Positions 1 through 10,270 of a DNA stretch of 64,000 nucleotides are shown here, piece by piece (the stretch's first letter is position 1; each line of letters starts with the position of its first letter). The translations under genes and the position numbers were made by a program. A model generated the notes under the pieces. The model did no database searches, had not been told where the DNA came from, and was given only the letters and a program-made list of their open reading frames with translations. Source of the DNA: Candidatus Polarisedimenticolia bacterium (GTDB taxonomy: Bacteria > Acidobacteriota > Polarisedimenticolia > Gp22-AA2 > AA152); assembly GCA_036004685.1 (NCBI GenBank), contig DASYRE010000043.1:1-64000 (forward strand). The letters run 5' to 3'.

Positions 1-138
1 CGAGGTCGCCGAGGCGCCCGGATCGCAAGGCGCGCCAGAGCGTCGCGTACCCAAGGCGGTACGCAAGCGAGGCGCAACGCGGCGAGCCGGGATGGATCGG
101 GGGCCGAATGTAACATGATTTTTGAGACGCGACACTAG
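1..138 (-). repeat. MITE-like CTAG-ended repeat, copy 1 (cut by window edge)
   Basis: Read on the minus strand, this stretch is nearly identical to 17159-17292. It starts with CTAG at 138-135, followed by TGTCGCGTCTCAAAAATC, and runs to the window start, where about 30 bp of the far end are missing. The only difference from copy 2 that I see is a 4-bp insertion near position 45. The extra bases create a short GCGTAC/GTACGC inverted repeat. There is no room for a transposase. The CTAG end contains the TAG stop codon of the BCCP gene on the same strand. Confidence 0.85.
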
Positions 139-641
139 GGAGAGTCCTCGGCGGGGTGAATCTCCACGAGAACCTGGCCGCGCTCGACCCGCTCTCCCTC
201 GCGGCAGCGGATGCGCGCCACGACCGAGGCCTGCGGCGCGGTCATGCGGATCTCCATCTTCATCGCCTCCAGGACGACCAGCGTCGCCCCCCGCTCCACG
301 CGATCCCCCTCTTGGACGACAACCGAGCGCACCAGCGCCGGCATCTGCGCTTCGAGCGGCTTGTCGGCGCCCCGCGCGCCCGCGGCGCGACGGATCGGAT
401 CGACGCGCTCCAGCCGGTAGGAGCGCCCCGCCGAGAAGACGAACAGACGCTGCGGATCGGAAGCCACGTGGAACCGGCGGATCCGGTCCCCGACCCTCAG
501 ATCGAGAACCCCTTCCTCGAAGCGCAGCACGCGGACCGCATGCGCCCGGCCGTCGACTTCCGCCAGGTGCCCTCCGCCCGAGGGCTCCAGGCTCACGCGG
601 AACTCGGCGCCCTCGGCGCGGTATCGGCGCTCGAACGCCAT
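135..641 (-). CDS. Biotin carboxyl carrier subunit of an acyl-CoA carboxylase
   Basis: This 168-residue protein carries biotin between the carboxylase and carboxyltransferase subunits. The C-terminal half is a biotinyl/lipoyl domain with the motif LEAMKMEI, and Lys128 is the expected biotinylation site. The first 80 residues form a beta-rich linker seen in stand-alone carriers of acyl-CoA carboxylases. It is the last gene of a three-gene minus-strand operon: its ATG lies one base after the stop of the biotin carboxylase gene, so translation is probably coupled. The stop codon TAG falls in the CTAG end of a dispersed repeat. Function is firm, but the acyl-CoA substrate can only be guessed from the carboxyltransferase partner. 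Confidence 0.9.
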   Translation of the reverse strand: MAFERRYRAEGAEFRVSLEPSGGGHLAEVDGRAHAVRVLRFEEGVLDLRVGDRIRRFHVASDPQRLFVFSAGRSYRLERVDPIRRAAGARGADKPLEAQMPALVRSVVVQEGDRVERGATLVVLEAMKMEIRMTAPQASVVARIRCREGERVERGQVLVEIHPAEDSP

Positions 642-642
642 G

Positions 643-2160
643 CTACGTCCCCATACGGAAGCCGTCGGAGCGATCCCAGGGATCGTGGAGGTCGGCCGCG
701 TCGCCGGCGCTTCCCCAGCCCGCCGATCGAGAGGAACCCGCGCCGATCTCGGCCACCGCCGCCGCGATCAGGACCTCGTCCGGAACCTCCCCCCCGCTCC
801 CCTTCCAGCCGCCCATCCGCCGCCCGATGAAATCGGTTCCGGCCCGGCCTTCGCGGAAATCGGGCTCGGCCAGAAGGGCGCGCAGGAAGTCGATGTTGGT
901 GATCACGCCCAGCACGACCATCTCCGCGAGGGCCCGGTCCATGCGACGCAGCGCGGCCTCCCGATCTGCCGCGCAGACGACGACCTTCGCCAGCATCGCG
1001 TCGAAGTGTCCCGAGACCTCGTCGCCGGCGGCGTAGCCGGCGTCGACGCGCACTCCCGGCCCCTCCGGGAGAACCAGGCGCAGGATGGGGCCCGCCGACG
1101 GGAGGAATCCCGCCGCCGGATCCTCGGCATAGACGCGGCATTCCAGGACGTGCCCCCGGGGGCGCAGATCGGCCGTCTCGAACGGCAGCGCGTCTCCGGC
1201 AGCGATCCGGATCTGCGCCGCGACCAGATCGACTCCGGTCAGCAGCTCCGTGACCGGATGCTCGACCTGCAGGCGCGCGTTCACTTCGAGAAAATGGAAT
1301 TCTCCGGTGCCGGTGTCGAGGAGGAACTCCACCGTCCCCGCGTTTCGATACGCCGCGGCTTCCGCCAGCCGGACCGCCGCCTCCCCCATCCGCTCGCGCA
1401 GCGCCGCGGAGAGGGCCGGCGACGGAGACTCCTCGACGAGCTTCTGATGCCGGCGCTGCAAGGAGCAGTCTCTCTCGAAGAGGTGGATCGCCCGGCCGCG
1501 GCCGTCGCCGAGGATTTGGAACTCGACGTGGCGCGCCGACTCCAGGTACTTCTCCAGGAAGACGCGATCGTCGGCAAAGGCCCCCTCCGCCTCCCGGCGC
1601 GCCGATTCGAGCGCCGGCTCCAGCTCCGCCGCCGACGCGATCCGGCGCATCCCCCGGCCTCCGCCGCCGGCCGCCGCTTTGATCAGGACGGGATAGCCGA
1701 GGCGTCCGGCTTCCCGGGCGAAGTCCTTTTTCTTGGACGACCCCTCGAATCCGGGAACGACCGGAACGCCGATCGCGCGCGCCAGCGCCCGCGCCTCCGT
1801 CTTGTCGCCCAGGCGGCGCATCGTTTCGGCGGAGGGCCCGATGAAAGCCAGGCCGGCCTCCTCCACCGCCTTCGCGAACCGCGGATTCTCCGAGAGGAAC
1901 CCGTAGCCGGGATGGACGGCCTGGCAGCCGCCGCCGATCGCCGCGCCGACGATGCGCGGGATGTTCAGGTACGACTCGACGGGAGAGGGGCCGTCGATCG
2001 CGACCGCCTCATCGGCCTCGCGCGCGTGCCGGGCGTCCGCGTCGGCCTCCGAATGGATCGCCACGCTCCGGATCCCCAGCTCGCGGCAGGCGCGGATGAG
2101 ACGCACGGCGATCTCGCCGCGGTTGGCGATCAGGATTCGGGTGAAGGGGGGAGGCGGCAC
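643..2160 (-). CDS. Biotin carboxylase subunit (methylcrotonyl-CoA carboxylase alpha type)
   Basis: ATP-grasp biotin carboxylase that carboxylates protein-bound biotin with bicarbonate and ATP. The N-terminus FTRILIANRGEIAVR, the glycine-rich ATP loop KAAAGGGGRGMR and the EVNARLQVEHPVTE segment are family hallmarks. I place the start at GTG 2160, seven bases after the upstream carboxyltransferase stop. Reading frame extends further upstream, but those 38 codons overlap the neighbouring gene and do not resemble the family. The resulting length is about 505 residues, lacking the fused biotin domain, which is encoded separately by the next gene. The C-terminal 40 residues are low-complexity Gly/Ser-rich and probably disordered. 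Confidence 0.9.
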   Translation of the reverse strand: MPPPPFTRILIANRGEIAVRLIRACRELGIRSVAIHSEADADARHAREADEAVAIDGPSPVESYLNIPRIVGAAIGGGCQAVHPGYGFLSENPRFAKAVEEAGLAFIGPSAETMRRLGDKTEARALARAIGVPVVPGFEGSSKKKDFAREAGRLGYPVLIKAAAGGGGRGMRRIASAAELEPALESARREAEGAFADDRVFLEKYLESARHVEFQILGDGRGRAIHLFERDCSLQRRHQKLVEESPSPALSAALRERMGEAAVRLAEAAAYRNAGTVEFLLDTGTGEFHFLEVNARLQVEHPVTELLTGVDLVAAQIRIAAGDALPFETADLRPRGHVLECRVYAEDPAAGFLPSAGPILRLVLPEGPGVRVDAGYAAGDEVSGHFDAMLAKVVVCAADREAALRRMDRALAEMVVLGVITNIDFLRALLAEPDFREGRAGTDFIGRRMGGWKGSGGEVPDEVLIAAAVAEIGAGSSRSAGWGSAGDAADLHDPWDRSDGFRMGT

Positions 2161-2167
2161 GGAGGGG

Positions 2168-3778
<1,611 letters not shown>

Positions 3779-3833
3779 GGCGACGGAGTGTAACACAGGA
3801 ATTCGCCGGGTCGCCGCGCGGCGCGCGACGCCG

Positions 3834-4547
3834 TCAGGAGGCCCGGAGCGCCTGGCGCGTGTCCGGGATCTGGAGCCAGATCTTCTTGTGGAAGAAGCTG
3901 TTCTCGTGCCCGATGAGGAAGCGCGTGAGCAGATCGTCTTCGCCGATCAGCAGGCGGAGACGCTGCGGCGCGCCGGGCAGGTCGAACACCAGGCTGGTGC
4001 TGTACGCCTCGCCGGGACGCAAGGGGCGATCCAGGGGGATGCCGGTCATCCGGTCGGAGGCCAGGGCCCGGAGTCCTTCCCGGGAGGGATGGTAGACGCG
4101 CCCGCGCTCGTCCTGCACCACGACCCGCCGCGGGTTCGGCCAGAGCGCCGGGCTGCCGCGGCGCGGTGAGATCGTCTTCTCGTCGAACCAGGTCCGGACC
4201 GTCACCACGTAAAAGACTCCGTGAGCCGGCGTTCGGTGCGCTCCCGAGCCGAGCGCCGAGGCGGTCGAGACGCTGGCCACCGAATAGGCCAGGTGGCAGT
4301 CGAGCTCGCAAAGATACTTCTGCTGGCCCGGCTCCAGGATCCTTTCCCGGCTGGTCAGGGAATGGGTGAGCAGGGCGCCCCAGTACAGGACGAGGACGAC
4401 GATCATTCCCTCCAGGATCCGCCGCGCCCGCCGCCTGCCGCCCCGGCCGAGCGACCAGAGAAGGGCGGCGGTAGCGGCCGCGAGAACCGCCACGGTGAGC
4501 AGAAAGAGCAGGACGATGGCGTAGGAATTCTCCGGCATGAGCGCCAT
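3834..4547 (-). CDS. Uncharacterised two-helix membrane protein with a beta-rich outer domain
   Basis: I do not recognise a named family. The protein (237 residues) has two hydrophobic helices at roughly residues 8-33 and 44-62 separated by a short arginine-rich loop. A soluble domain of about 165 residues follows with phrases such as [18 protein letters not shown] and [18 protein letters not shown] that look like a beta-sandwich. The chosen ATG (4547) has a GGGGAG ribosome-binding site five bases upstream; an in-frame codon 14 residues earlier lacks one. It lies just downstream of the tRNA-Glu terminator on the same strand, so it needs its own promoter. Its stop is 55 bases before the carboxylase operon start. 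Confidence 0.7.
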   Translation of the reverse strand: MALMPENSYAIVLLFLLTVAVLAAATAALLWSLGRGGRRRARRILEGMIVVLVLYWGALLTHSLTSRERILEPGQQKYLCELDCHLAYSVASVSTASALGSGAHRTPAHGVFYVVTVRTWFDEKTISPRRGSPALWPNPRRVVVQDERGRVYHPSREGLRALASDRMTGIPLDRPLRPGEAYSTSLVFDLPGAPQRLRLLIGEDDLLTRFLIGHENSFFHKKIWLQIPDTRQALRAS

Positions 4548-4585
4548 GAAACTCCCCTTTTCCGCGGGACCGGCCGGCGGACGCC

Positions 4586-4622
4586 CCAAAAAGAAGAGGC
4601 CCGCTTCTCAGACGCGGGCCTC
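4586..4622 (-). terminator. Rho-independent terminator after tRNA-Glu
   Basis: A perfect 9-bp inverted repeat, GAGGCCCGC/GCGGGCCTC, spans 4596-4622 with a 9-base loop. On the minus strand the hairpin is followed by TTCTTTTT. It lies 9 bases after the tRNA-Glu gene and would end transcripts coming from the tRNA-Gln/tRNA-Glu side. Confidence 0.85.
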
Positions 4623-4631
4623 GAACAAGGC

Positions 4632-4706
4632 TGGTAGCGCTACGGGGATTCGAACCCCGGTTTGATGGCTGAGAACCACCCGTCCTAACCCCTAGACGAT
4701 AGCGCC
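4632..4706 (-). tRNA. tRNA-Glu (CTC)
   Basis: Cloverleaf on the minus strand: acceptor arm GGCGCTA/TAGCGCT, T arm CGGGG-TTCGAAT-CCCCG, and anticodon stem GGTGG/CCATC with loop TTCTCAG, so the anticodon is CTC. The CCA end is encoded. It has its own promoter upstream and a terminator immediately downstream, and follows tRNA-Gln and gltX on the same strand. Confidence 0.95.
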
Positions 4707-4747
4707 TCCCAGGACGCCCCGAAGGATCTTCCCTCCGAGCCGCCAAA

Positions 4748-4777
4748 AGTCTACCGACGCGACGCGAAAGCTGTCAA
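4748..4777 (-). promoter_or_regulatory. Sigma70-type promoter of tRNA-Glu
   Basis: On the minus strand TTGACA (4777-4772) and TAGACT (4753-4748) are separated by 18 bases and point to tRNA-Glu, whose 5' end lies about 42 bases downstream. Confidence 0.75.
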
Positions 4778-4822
4778 GAGACGGGGCCCGCGGAGACGCT
4801 CCGCCGGCGCCTATTAATAAGG

Positions 4823-4896
4823 TGGATCCGGGACAGGGATTCGAACCCCGATACCATGGTCCAGAGCCATGTGTCCTACCATTGGACGATCCCGGA
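4823..4896 (-). tRNA. tRNA-Gln (CTG)
   Basis: Minus-strand cloverleaf: acceptor TCCGGGA/TCCCGGA, T arm with GTTCGAATC, anticodon stem CATGG/CCATG around loop CTCTGGA, giving anticodon CTG. CCA is encoded. It sits between gltX and tRNA-Glu. Confidence 0.95.
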
Positions 4897-4907
4897 TCGG
4901 AGCGGGG

Positions 4908-4937
4908 ATTCTAGCCAATGCTCCCGCGGGGTGTCAA
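4908..4937 (-). promoter_or_regulatory. Sigma70-type promoter of tRNA-Gln
   Basis: On the minus strand TTGACA (4937-4932), an 18-base spacer and TAGAAT (4913-4908) end 11 bases before the tRNA-Gln 5' end. It lies in the gltX-tRNA-Gln gap, so the tRNAs can be made independently of gltX. Confidence 0.8.
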
Positions 4938-5019
4938 CAAAACCGGTCCTCCCGTGGTGGATCGAGTATCGCGCCGACCTCCCCCGGCTCCGGGGCGGAA
5001 GGGGCGCCGGCTTCGCCGC

Positions 5020-6462
5020 TCAGCACCGGTCGCCGGCGAGATGACTTAGGAGCCGATCGATGCGCGCCAGGGAGCGATCGCGGCCGATGAGAACCAGGAC
5101 GGTGAAGATCCCCGGGGAGACGGCTTGCCCCGTGAGGGCGACGCGCAGCGGATGAATGAGCTTCGCCGCCGCCACCCCAAGGCGCTCGGCCGTTTTCCGC
5201 AGCGCCTCCTCCGTCGAGGGCTCGTCGAAGGGCGACACCGCGGCGAGCGCTTCCTTCAACGCCGAGATGCGTTGGGCGGTTTCCGGATCCTTGAGGTGCT
5301 TGGCGACCGCGTCGGGATTGTATGCCCAGCTCTCGCTGAGGAAGACGGCGCTGTCGCGGGACAGATCGCTCAGCTTTCGCGACCGGGGCTTGAGCATCTC
5401 CAGGACCTTCTCGAACCACTCCTGCCTCTCCTTCTCCAGGGAAGGATCCCACCCTCCGGCCCGCTCGAGATCGTCGCGGATCGCCTCGCGGATCGCCGCC
5501 GCCGGCATGGCGTTGATGTACTGGCTGTTGAGCCATTCAAGCTTCTGCTCGTCGAAGACCGCCCCCTTTTTCCCGACGCCGTCGAAGGAGAACAGGCGAA
5601 TCAGGTCTTCGCGAAGCAGGTACTCGCGACCGTCGCCGGGCGACCATCCCAGAAGGGCCAGGAAATTGAACAGCGCCTCCGGCAGATAGCCGGCCTCGCG
5701 GTACTCGGTCACCGCCACCGCGCCGTGCCGCTTGCTCAGCCGCTTCTTGTCCGGCCCCAGGATCAGGGGAAGGTGCGCGAAGGTCGGGATCGGCTGCTCG
5801 AGCGCCTGGTAGAGGAGGATCTGCTTGGGCGTGTTGCTCAGGTGATCGTCGCCGCGGATGACGTCGGTGATCTTCATCTCGACGTCGTCGGCCACGACGG
5901 AAAGATGGTAGGTCGGCGTGCCGTCGGAGCGCGCCAGGACGAAGTCCTCGATCGTCTCGTTGGCGAACGAGGTCTCGCCATGGACCCGGTCGTCCCACCG
6001 GGTGCTGCCTTCGGGGACCCGGAACCTCAGGCAGTGGGCTTCGCCGGCGACGGCGCGCCGCCGCGCTTCCTCGGCCGGAAGTCCCAGGCAGACGCGATCG
6101 TATTTCCAGGCGGCGCCGCGCCGCTCCGCTTCCTCCCGGCGCCCCCGGATCGCCTCCGGATCGCAGAAGCAGGCGTAGGCCTTGCCGCTTTCGTGGAGCT
6201 TCAGCGCCATCGACCGATGCAAGCCGCGGCGCTGCGACTGGTAGAAGGGCCCTTCGTCCCAGTCGAGCCCGAGCCAGCGCATTCCGTCGAGAATCGCCTC
6301 GGTCATCTCCTCGCGAGAGCGCTCGACGTCGGTGTCCTCGATCCGGAGGATGAAAGTGCCGCCGCGGCCGCGGGCGAAGAGCCAGTTGAAGAGCGCCGTC
6401 CGCGCCCCTCCCACATGCAGGTACCCCGTGGGACTCGGGGCGAAACGGACCCGCAGCGTCAC
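5020..6462 (-). CDS. gltX: Glutamyl-tRNA synthetase
   Basis: Class I aminoacyl-tRNA synthetase that charges tRNA-Glu with glutamate. The 480-residue protein starts with the HIGH-equivalent segment PSPTGYLHVG (residues 10-19) and has the KMSKS-equivalent KRLSKRHG at 241-248. A CFC pair near residue 100 and a later Cys fit the zinc-binding insertion. The start is GTG 6462, whose GTGA overlaps the pgi stop, so it is translationally coupled to rpiB-pgi. Two of its candidate tRNA substrates, tRNA-Gln and tRNA-Glu, lie directly downstream on the same strand. Whether it also charges tRNA-Gln, as non-discriminating enzymes do, cannot be told from these motifs. Confidence 0.97.
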   Translation of the reverse strand: MTLRVRFAPSPTGYLHVGGARTALFNWLFARGRGGTFILRIEDTDVERSREEMTEAILDGMRWLGLDWDEGPFYQSQRRGLHRSMALKLHESGKAYACFCDPEAIRGRREEAERRGAAWKYDRVCLGLPAEEARRRAVAGEAHCLRFRVPEGSTRWDDRVHGETSFANETIEDFVLARSDGTPTYHLSVVADDVEMKITDVIRGDDHLSNTPKQILLYQALEQPIPTFAHLPLILGPDKKRLSKRHGAVAVTEYREAGYLPEALFNFLALLGWSPGDGREYLLREDLIRLFSFDGVGKKGAVFDEQKLEWLNSQYINAMPAAAIREAIRDDLERAGGWDPSLEKERQEWFEKVLEMLKPRSRKLSDLSRDSAVFLSESWAYNPDAVAKHLKDPETAQRISALKEALAAVSPFDEPSTEEALRKTAERLGVAAAKLIHPLRVALTGQAVSPGIFTVLVLIGRDRSLARIDRLLSHLAGDRC

Positions 6463-8144
6463 AACGCCTTCTCCACCTGCTCGGCGAGCGACGCCAGGCC
6501 CGCCTCCACCTCCCTGAGCCGGACCCGCAGCGCCGGGCGGCCGTGACGGCGCAGCGCCCGGAAGTCCCCCAGGGCCTGGGCCTGCTCGAGGATGGAGAAC
6601 CCGAACGGCTTGCCGGGAATCGCCGCCTCCTCGCCGCCTTCCGCCACGATCTGCAGGAAGACGCCGCGCGGCGGGCCGCCCTTATGAAGCTGCCCCGTGG
6701 AATGGAGGTAGCGAGGCCCGTAGCCCAAGGTGGTGGCGGTCTTCCGGGTTTGCCGGACGGCGTCCCGAAGCCGTCCCAGCGGCCGCTCCAGAGCTTCGCG
6801 CGTCGGCAGATAAGCCTGCAGGGCGAAGTAATCGCCCGGCCGGAGCGCTTCGAGAAACGAGCGGAGGATCGCCCGGGGACTTCCCCCTCCTTTTTCGCCG
6901 TAGAACGTGGCGACCTCGTCGCCCCCCAATGGCTCTTCTTCCTGGAACGACCCGGTCTTCACGAATTCTTCCAGCAGGGCCCGGGTGTTGTCCTTGCTTT
7001 CCTGAACGTTGGGCTCGTCGAACGGATCGACCCCCAGGATCGACCCGGCGACAGCGGTGGCCAGCTCCCAGCGCAGGAACTCCGCCCCCAGGTCGCACGG
7101 CGCCGCCACGGGGATCCGCACGACGGGATGCCCGGCCTCCTCCAGGGCGCGAATCCGGCGGCCCCAATCCTCGGCGACCCTCTCCGGCTCGAGGACCACG
7201 AAGAGCCGGTCCTCGCCGTAGCTCTCCGGATCGCCCGGCGGCTCGCCGGCGACCGGGATCAGGCCCTTCCCTTCCTTCCCGGTGCTCTCCGCGACCAGCT
7301 GCTCCGCCCAAATCGCGAAGCTGTCCAGGGGCGGAGGACCGAGAATCGTCAGCTTGTCGCGGCCGGCGAGCGCCGCCTCCCCGAGGATCGCCCCGAGGAT
7401 CATCCCGGGGCAGCGCTCGGGGGGGCTGTCGGCCGCCGAGAGCTTCAGCATCTCGCGCGCCCGGTCGAGGATTCCCTCCGCGTCCAGCCCCGCGAGCGCC
7501 GCAGGGGCCAGCCCGAAGAGCGAAAGGGCCGAATACCGGCCGCCTATGTCCGCCGGGTTCAGGAACACCTCCCGGTACCCGGCGCTCCGGCCCAGCTTCT
7601 CGAGCGGCGTCCCGGGGTCGGTGATGGCGGCGAAGTGGCGCCCCGCGCCGTCAATGCCGGCGGAGCGGAGGTAGGCGTCGAACCGCCTCTGAAAGCACTC
7701 CGTCTCGATCGTCGTCCCGCTCTTGCTGGAGACGACGAAGAACGACTTCCCCGGATCCAGATCCCGCTCGAGATCGAGAATGGAGGCGGGATCGGTGGAA
7801 TCGAGGACCCGGAGACGCGCCGCTCCCGGCGGCGGCGGAAAAACGCGGCTCAGCACTTCCGGGCAGAGGCTCGATCCTCCCATCCCCAGGACGACGACGT
7901 CGCGCACCCCCTCCCCTCGGAGCGTCTCCCCCAGACGCTGGGCCCGCGGAATCTCCCCGCCCATCGCCTCGACGACGGGGAGCCAGCCGAGACGGTTGCG
8001 GATCACGGCCGCGTGGGCCGGATCGCTCTTCCAAAGCGTCGAGTCCTTTTTCCAGATTCTCTCGAGGAATCGATCGTATTGCAGCCGGCTCAGCCGGCTC
8101 CGGACGGCTCTCTCAAGCGCGCCGAGCTTCGTGAGGGGACTCAA
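6459..8144 (-). CDS. pgi: Glucose-6-phosphate isomerase (type usually fused to transaldolase)
   Basis: Interconverts glucose-6-phosphate and fructose-6-phosphate. Two sugar-isomerase (SIS) domains are visible: VVVLGMGGSSLCPEVLSRVF, then SSKSGTTIETE and later the C-terminal region ending GYGPRYLHSTGQLHKGG. The sequence resembles the isomerase half of the bifunctional transaldolase/isomerase proteins rather than classic Pgi, but here it stands alone. I choose a TTG start at 8144 (about 561 residues) because it overlaps the rpiB stop as TTGA and has a GGGAGGGA site six bases upstream. The upstream extension of the reading frame lies inside rpiB and is arginine-rich shadow. The stop overlaps the gltX start. 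Confidence 0.9.
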   Translation of the reverse strand: MSPLTKLGALERAVRSRLSRLQYDRFLERIWKKDSTLWKSDPAHAAVIRNRLGWLPVVEAMGGEIPRAQRLGETLRGEGVRDVVVLGMGGSSLCPEVLSRVFPPPPGAARLRVLDSTDPASILDLERDLDPGKSFFVVSSKSGTTIETECFQRRFDAYLRSAGIDGAGRHFAAITDPGTPLEKLGRSAGYREVFLNPADIGGRYSALSLFGLAPAALAGLDAEGILDRAREMLKLSAADSPPERCPGMILGAILGEAALAGRDKLTILGPPPLDSFAIWAEQLVAESTGKEGKGLIPVAGEPPGDPESYGEDRLFVVLEPERVAEDWGRRIRALEEAGHPVVRIPVAAPCDLGAEFLRWELATAVAGSILGVDPFDEPNVQESKDNTRALLEEFVKTGSFQEEEPLGGDEVATFYGEKGGGSPRAILRSFLEALRPGDYFALQAYLPTREALERPLGRLRDAVRQTRKTATTLGYGPRYLHSTGQLHKGGPPRGVFLQIVAEGGEEAAIPGKPFGFSILEQAQALGDFRALRRHGRPALRVRLREVEAGLASLAEQVEKAL

Positions 8145-8626
8145 GGCTTCCCTCCCCTTTCCATGGCCAGCACCTTCTCCAGGCGCCTGCGGTGGCGCGG
8201 CTCGCCGCTGAACCGCGCCTCCACGAACGCCTCCACCAGCTCCCGCGCCAGCGACTCGCCGATCACGCGGGCGCCCAGGCAGAGCACGTTCGCGTCGTCG
8301 TGCTCGACGGCCTGGTGGGCGGTGTAATGGTCGTGACAGAGTGCCGCCCGGATTCCCTTGACCTTGTTCGCCGCGATGCACGCCCCGGCGCCGCTGCCGC
8401 AAATCATGACGCCGACGTCGGCGCGCCCGTCGAGTAGCGCCCGGCAGAGTCGGAAGGTGTAGTCGGGGTAGTCGACCGGCCGCGTGTTGCGCGTCCCGAC
8501 GTCGACGAGGGGATAGCGCTTCTCGCCGAGACAGCTCAGGAGGGCTTTCTTGAGATGGAATCCGGCGTGGTCGCAGCCCAGCGCGACCCGGGGCCGCCTC
8601 GGCCTCTTGGAGGAAGCGACTGCCAT
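8141..8626 (-). CDS. rpiB: Ribose-5-phosphate isomerase B
   Basis: RpiB/LacAB-family sugar-phosphate isomerase converting ribose-5-phosphate and ribulose-5-phosphate. Family landmarks: VALGCDHAGFHLKK at the N-terminus, MICGSGAGACIAANKVKGIRA (substrate loop; the catalytic Cys equivalent is in CGSG) and DDANVLCLGARVIG. Start ATG 8626 has the site GGGAGGA just upstream and gives 161 residues; 25 further in-frame codons upstream are not family-like. First protein gene of a coupled rpiB-pgi-gltX operon, preceded on the same strand by tRNA-Ser(GCT) only 89 bases away, so cotranscription with that tRNA is plausible. Confidence 0.92.
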   Translation of the reverse strand: MAVASSKRPRRPRVALGCDHAGFHLKKALLSCLGEKRYPLVDVGTRNTRPVDYPDYTFRLCRALLDGRADVGVMICGSGAGACIAANKVKGIRAALCHDHYTAHQAVEHDDANVLCLGARVIGESLARELVEAFVEARFSGEPRHRRRLEKVLAMERGGKP

Positions 8627-8710
8627 CGATCCTCCCTCTGCGCGCCCGGCGCCGGCGCGCGTCCTCACGTTACGCGGCGTCGCCGTGAAGCCGAGCGGCA
8701 ATCGGAAACT

Positions 8711-8806
<96 letters not shown>

Positions 8807-8836
8807 GCAACCTTCAAGGCTGGCCCGGGAGCGCCT

Positions 8837-8866
8837 AGTCTAGCGTGAGATCGCTTTTCTTGTCCA
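8837..8866 (-). promoter_or_regulatory. Sigma70-type promoter of tRNA-Ser(GCT)
   Basis: On the minus strand TGGACA (8866-8861), an 18-base spacer and TAGACT (8842-8837). The 18-base spacing matches the two other tRNA promoters in this region. Confidence 0.65.
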
Positions 8867-8906
8867 CGCGTCGAGTCCGCGCGTCGAGTCGGCCCGAAGC
8901 GCCGCC

Positions 8907-8935
8907 TTGACCCGCCCGTCCGGCGCCCGTAAAAT
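8907..8935 (+). promoter_or_regulatory. Sigma70-type promoter for the barrel protein gene
   Basis: TTGACC (8907-8912), a 17-base spacer and TAAAAT (8930-8935), about 45 bases upstream of the gene at 8988. Confidence 0.75.
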
Positions 8936-8987
8936 CCCGGCGAATCGTTCGACATCCGAGCCGGTCGCCGACCACCAGGGAGGGATC

Positions 8988-9563
8988 ATGAAGCTCAAGG
9001 CTCCGCTGCTCGCCGCCATCTTCGTCGTCTGCGCGCTGGCCGCTCCCGCCGCGCGCGCTCAGAACCGCTCCGAGTCCTGGGAGTTCGGCCCTTATCTCGT
9101 CGGTTTCGATTTCGATCGCGACATCGAGATCGAGGACAAATGGGGCGGAGGGTTTCGTTTCGGCTACAACTTCGTGCCGATGCACGAGGTCGAGCTTTCC
9201 TTCGAGGGCGTCGAGACCCAGGACGACGTCTTCAACCAGATCGACGTCTCGGTGACCCAGTTCCAGGCGAATTACGTCTTCAACTTCATCTTCGACCGGC
9301 ACCAGCCGGTCGTCCCCTACTTCACGGCGGGAATCGGGGCGATCCGTCTCGAGGTCGACGATCCGGTCTTCGGCAGCGACGAGGAGACCGACCCGCTGTT
9401 CAGCATCGGCGGGGGTGTCCGGTTCTTCATCACCAAGGTGTTCAATTTCCGGATCGACGCCCGGGCCGTCTCCTTCAGCGGCGACAACGTCGTGCTCAGC
9501 GATCGGGATTTCACCAACAACCAGCTCTCGATCGGCGTCGGCTGGGTGGTCGGGGGGCGCTAA
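8988..9563 (+). CDS. Small outer-membrane beta-barrel protein
   Basis: A 191-residue secreted protein: signal peptide MKLKAPLLAAIFVVCALAAP with cleavage near ARAQ, then alternating hydrophobic strands (YLVGFDFDRDIEIEDKWGGG, FQANYVFNFIFD, PYFTAGIGAIRLE, FSIGGGVRFFITKVFNFRID). This pattern is typical of OmpA/OmpW-like eight-stranded barrels. Start ATG 8988 follows a GGGAGGG site. It is monocistronic with a good promoter 50 bases upstream. Specific function, such as porin or scaffold, is unknown. Confidence 0.8.
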   Translation: MKLKAPLLAAIFVVCALAAPAARAQNRSESWEFGPYLVGFDFDRDIEIEDKWGGGFRFGYNFVPMHEVELSFEGVETQDDVFNQIDVSVTQFQANYVFNFIFDRHQPVVPYFTAGIGAIRLEVDDPVFGSDEETDPLFSIGGGVRFFITKVFNFRIDARAVSFSGDNVVLSDRDFTNNQLSIGVGWVVGGR

Positions 9564-9753
9564 CCCACTTTGTTTTCAGACTGATCTTCGAGTCGCGGCC
9601 GCCCAGCCCGCCGATCCACTGCTGCATGGGCTTGCGCGGGCCCGGTTTGGCCTCTAAATTCCCACCCAGCCGGAGTTTGTCTGGAGTCGGTCCGCGGGGG
9701 ACGGCGCCGCGGACCGAGCGTATTGGACGGGCACGCCACGGAAGGGAAAGCCG

Positions 9754-10242
9754 ATGAACGGAGAAGAAATCTGCCGCCAGCTGGAGGCCTCGCAGGCCCA
9801 AGGCGCCCGCTTCGAGCGGCTCCTCGCTCAGGCGGTGGAGCTGATTCACCAATCGAATCCGCGCTTCCACTGGACCGGAATCTACGAGCTGTTCCCCGAC
9901 AACATGCTGCGTCTCGGACCTTTCATCGGCGCCCCGACCGATCATGTGTTCATCGCCGTCGGGCGCGGGATATGCGGGACGGCGGTGGCGGAGCGGCGGA
10001 ACATCAACGTCCCCGACGTCAGCCAGGCTCCGAACTACCTCGCCTGCTCCACACAGACCCGCTCGGAGCTGGTGGTCCTCATCCGGAAAGGGCCGAAGAT
10101 CTTCGGTCAGATCGATATCGACAGCCACGAGCTCGATGCGTTCGACGGCGATGCGGTCGCCCAGGTCGAGAAGGTGGCCGATTTCCTCGCCGGCGCCTAT
10201 GAGAACGCCTCCCACGGCGGCCCTCCGAAGAGTTCCGCCTAG
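9754..10242 (+). CDS. GAF-domain protein, free methionine-(R)-sulfoxide reductase-like
   Basis: 162-residue single GAF domain. The arrangement FHWTGIYELF, GRGICGTAVAER, NVPDVSQAPNYLACSTQTRSELVV closely follows the YebR/fRMsr family, which reduces free methionine-R-sulfoxide. The Cys in GICGT and the Cys in YLACS correspond to two of the family's redox cysteines; the third conserved Cys between them is absent (region ERRNIN). Start ATG has a GAAGGGAAAG site. The hybrid kinase gene begins 28 bases downstream, so the GAF protein could instead be a sensory partner. Catalytic activity is likely but not certain given the missing cysteine. Confidence 0.78.
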   Translation: MNGEEICRQLEASQAQGARFERLLAQAVELIHQSNPRFHWTGIYELFPDNMLRLGPFIGAPTDHVFIAVGRGICGTAVAERRNINVPDVSQAPNYLACSTQTRSELVVLIRKGPKIFGQIDIDSHELDAFDGDAVAQVEKVADFLAGAYENASHGGPPKSSA

Positions 10243-10270
10243 CCCACGACGGTTCGCGGGAGGTTCCCCT

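Noticed and set aside
9944-10270. N-terminal extension of the hybrid kinase frame
   Set aside because: It lies inside the GAF gene in another frame and is Ser/Arg/Pro-rich; a TTG with a good ribosome site at 10271 marks the start.
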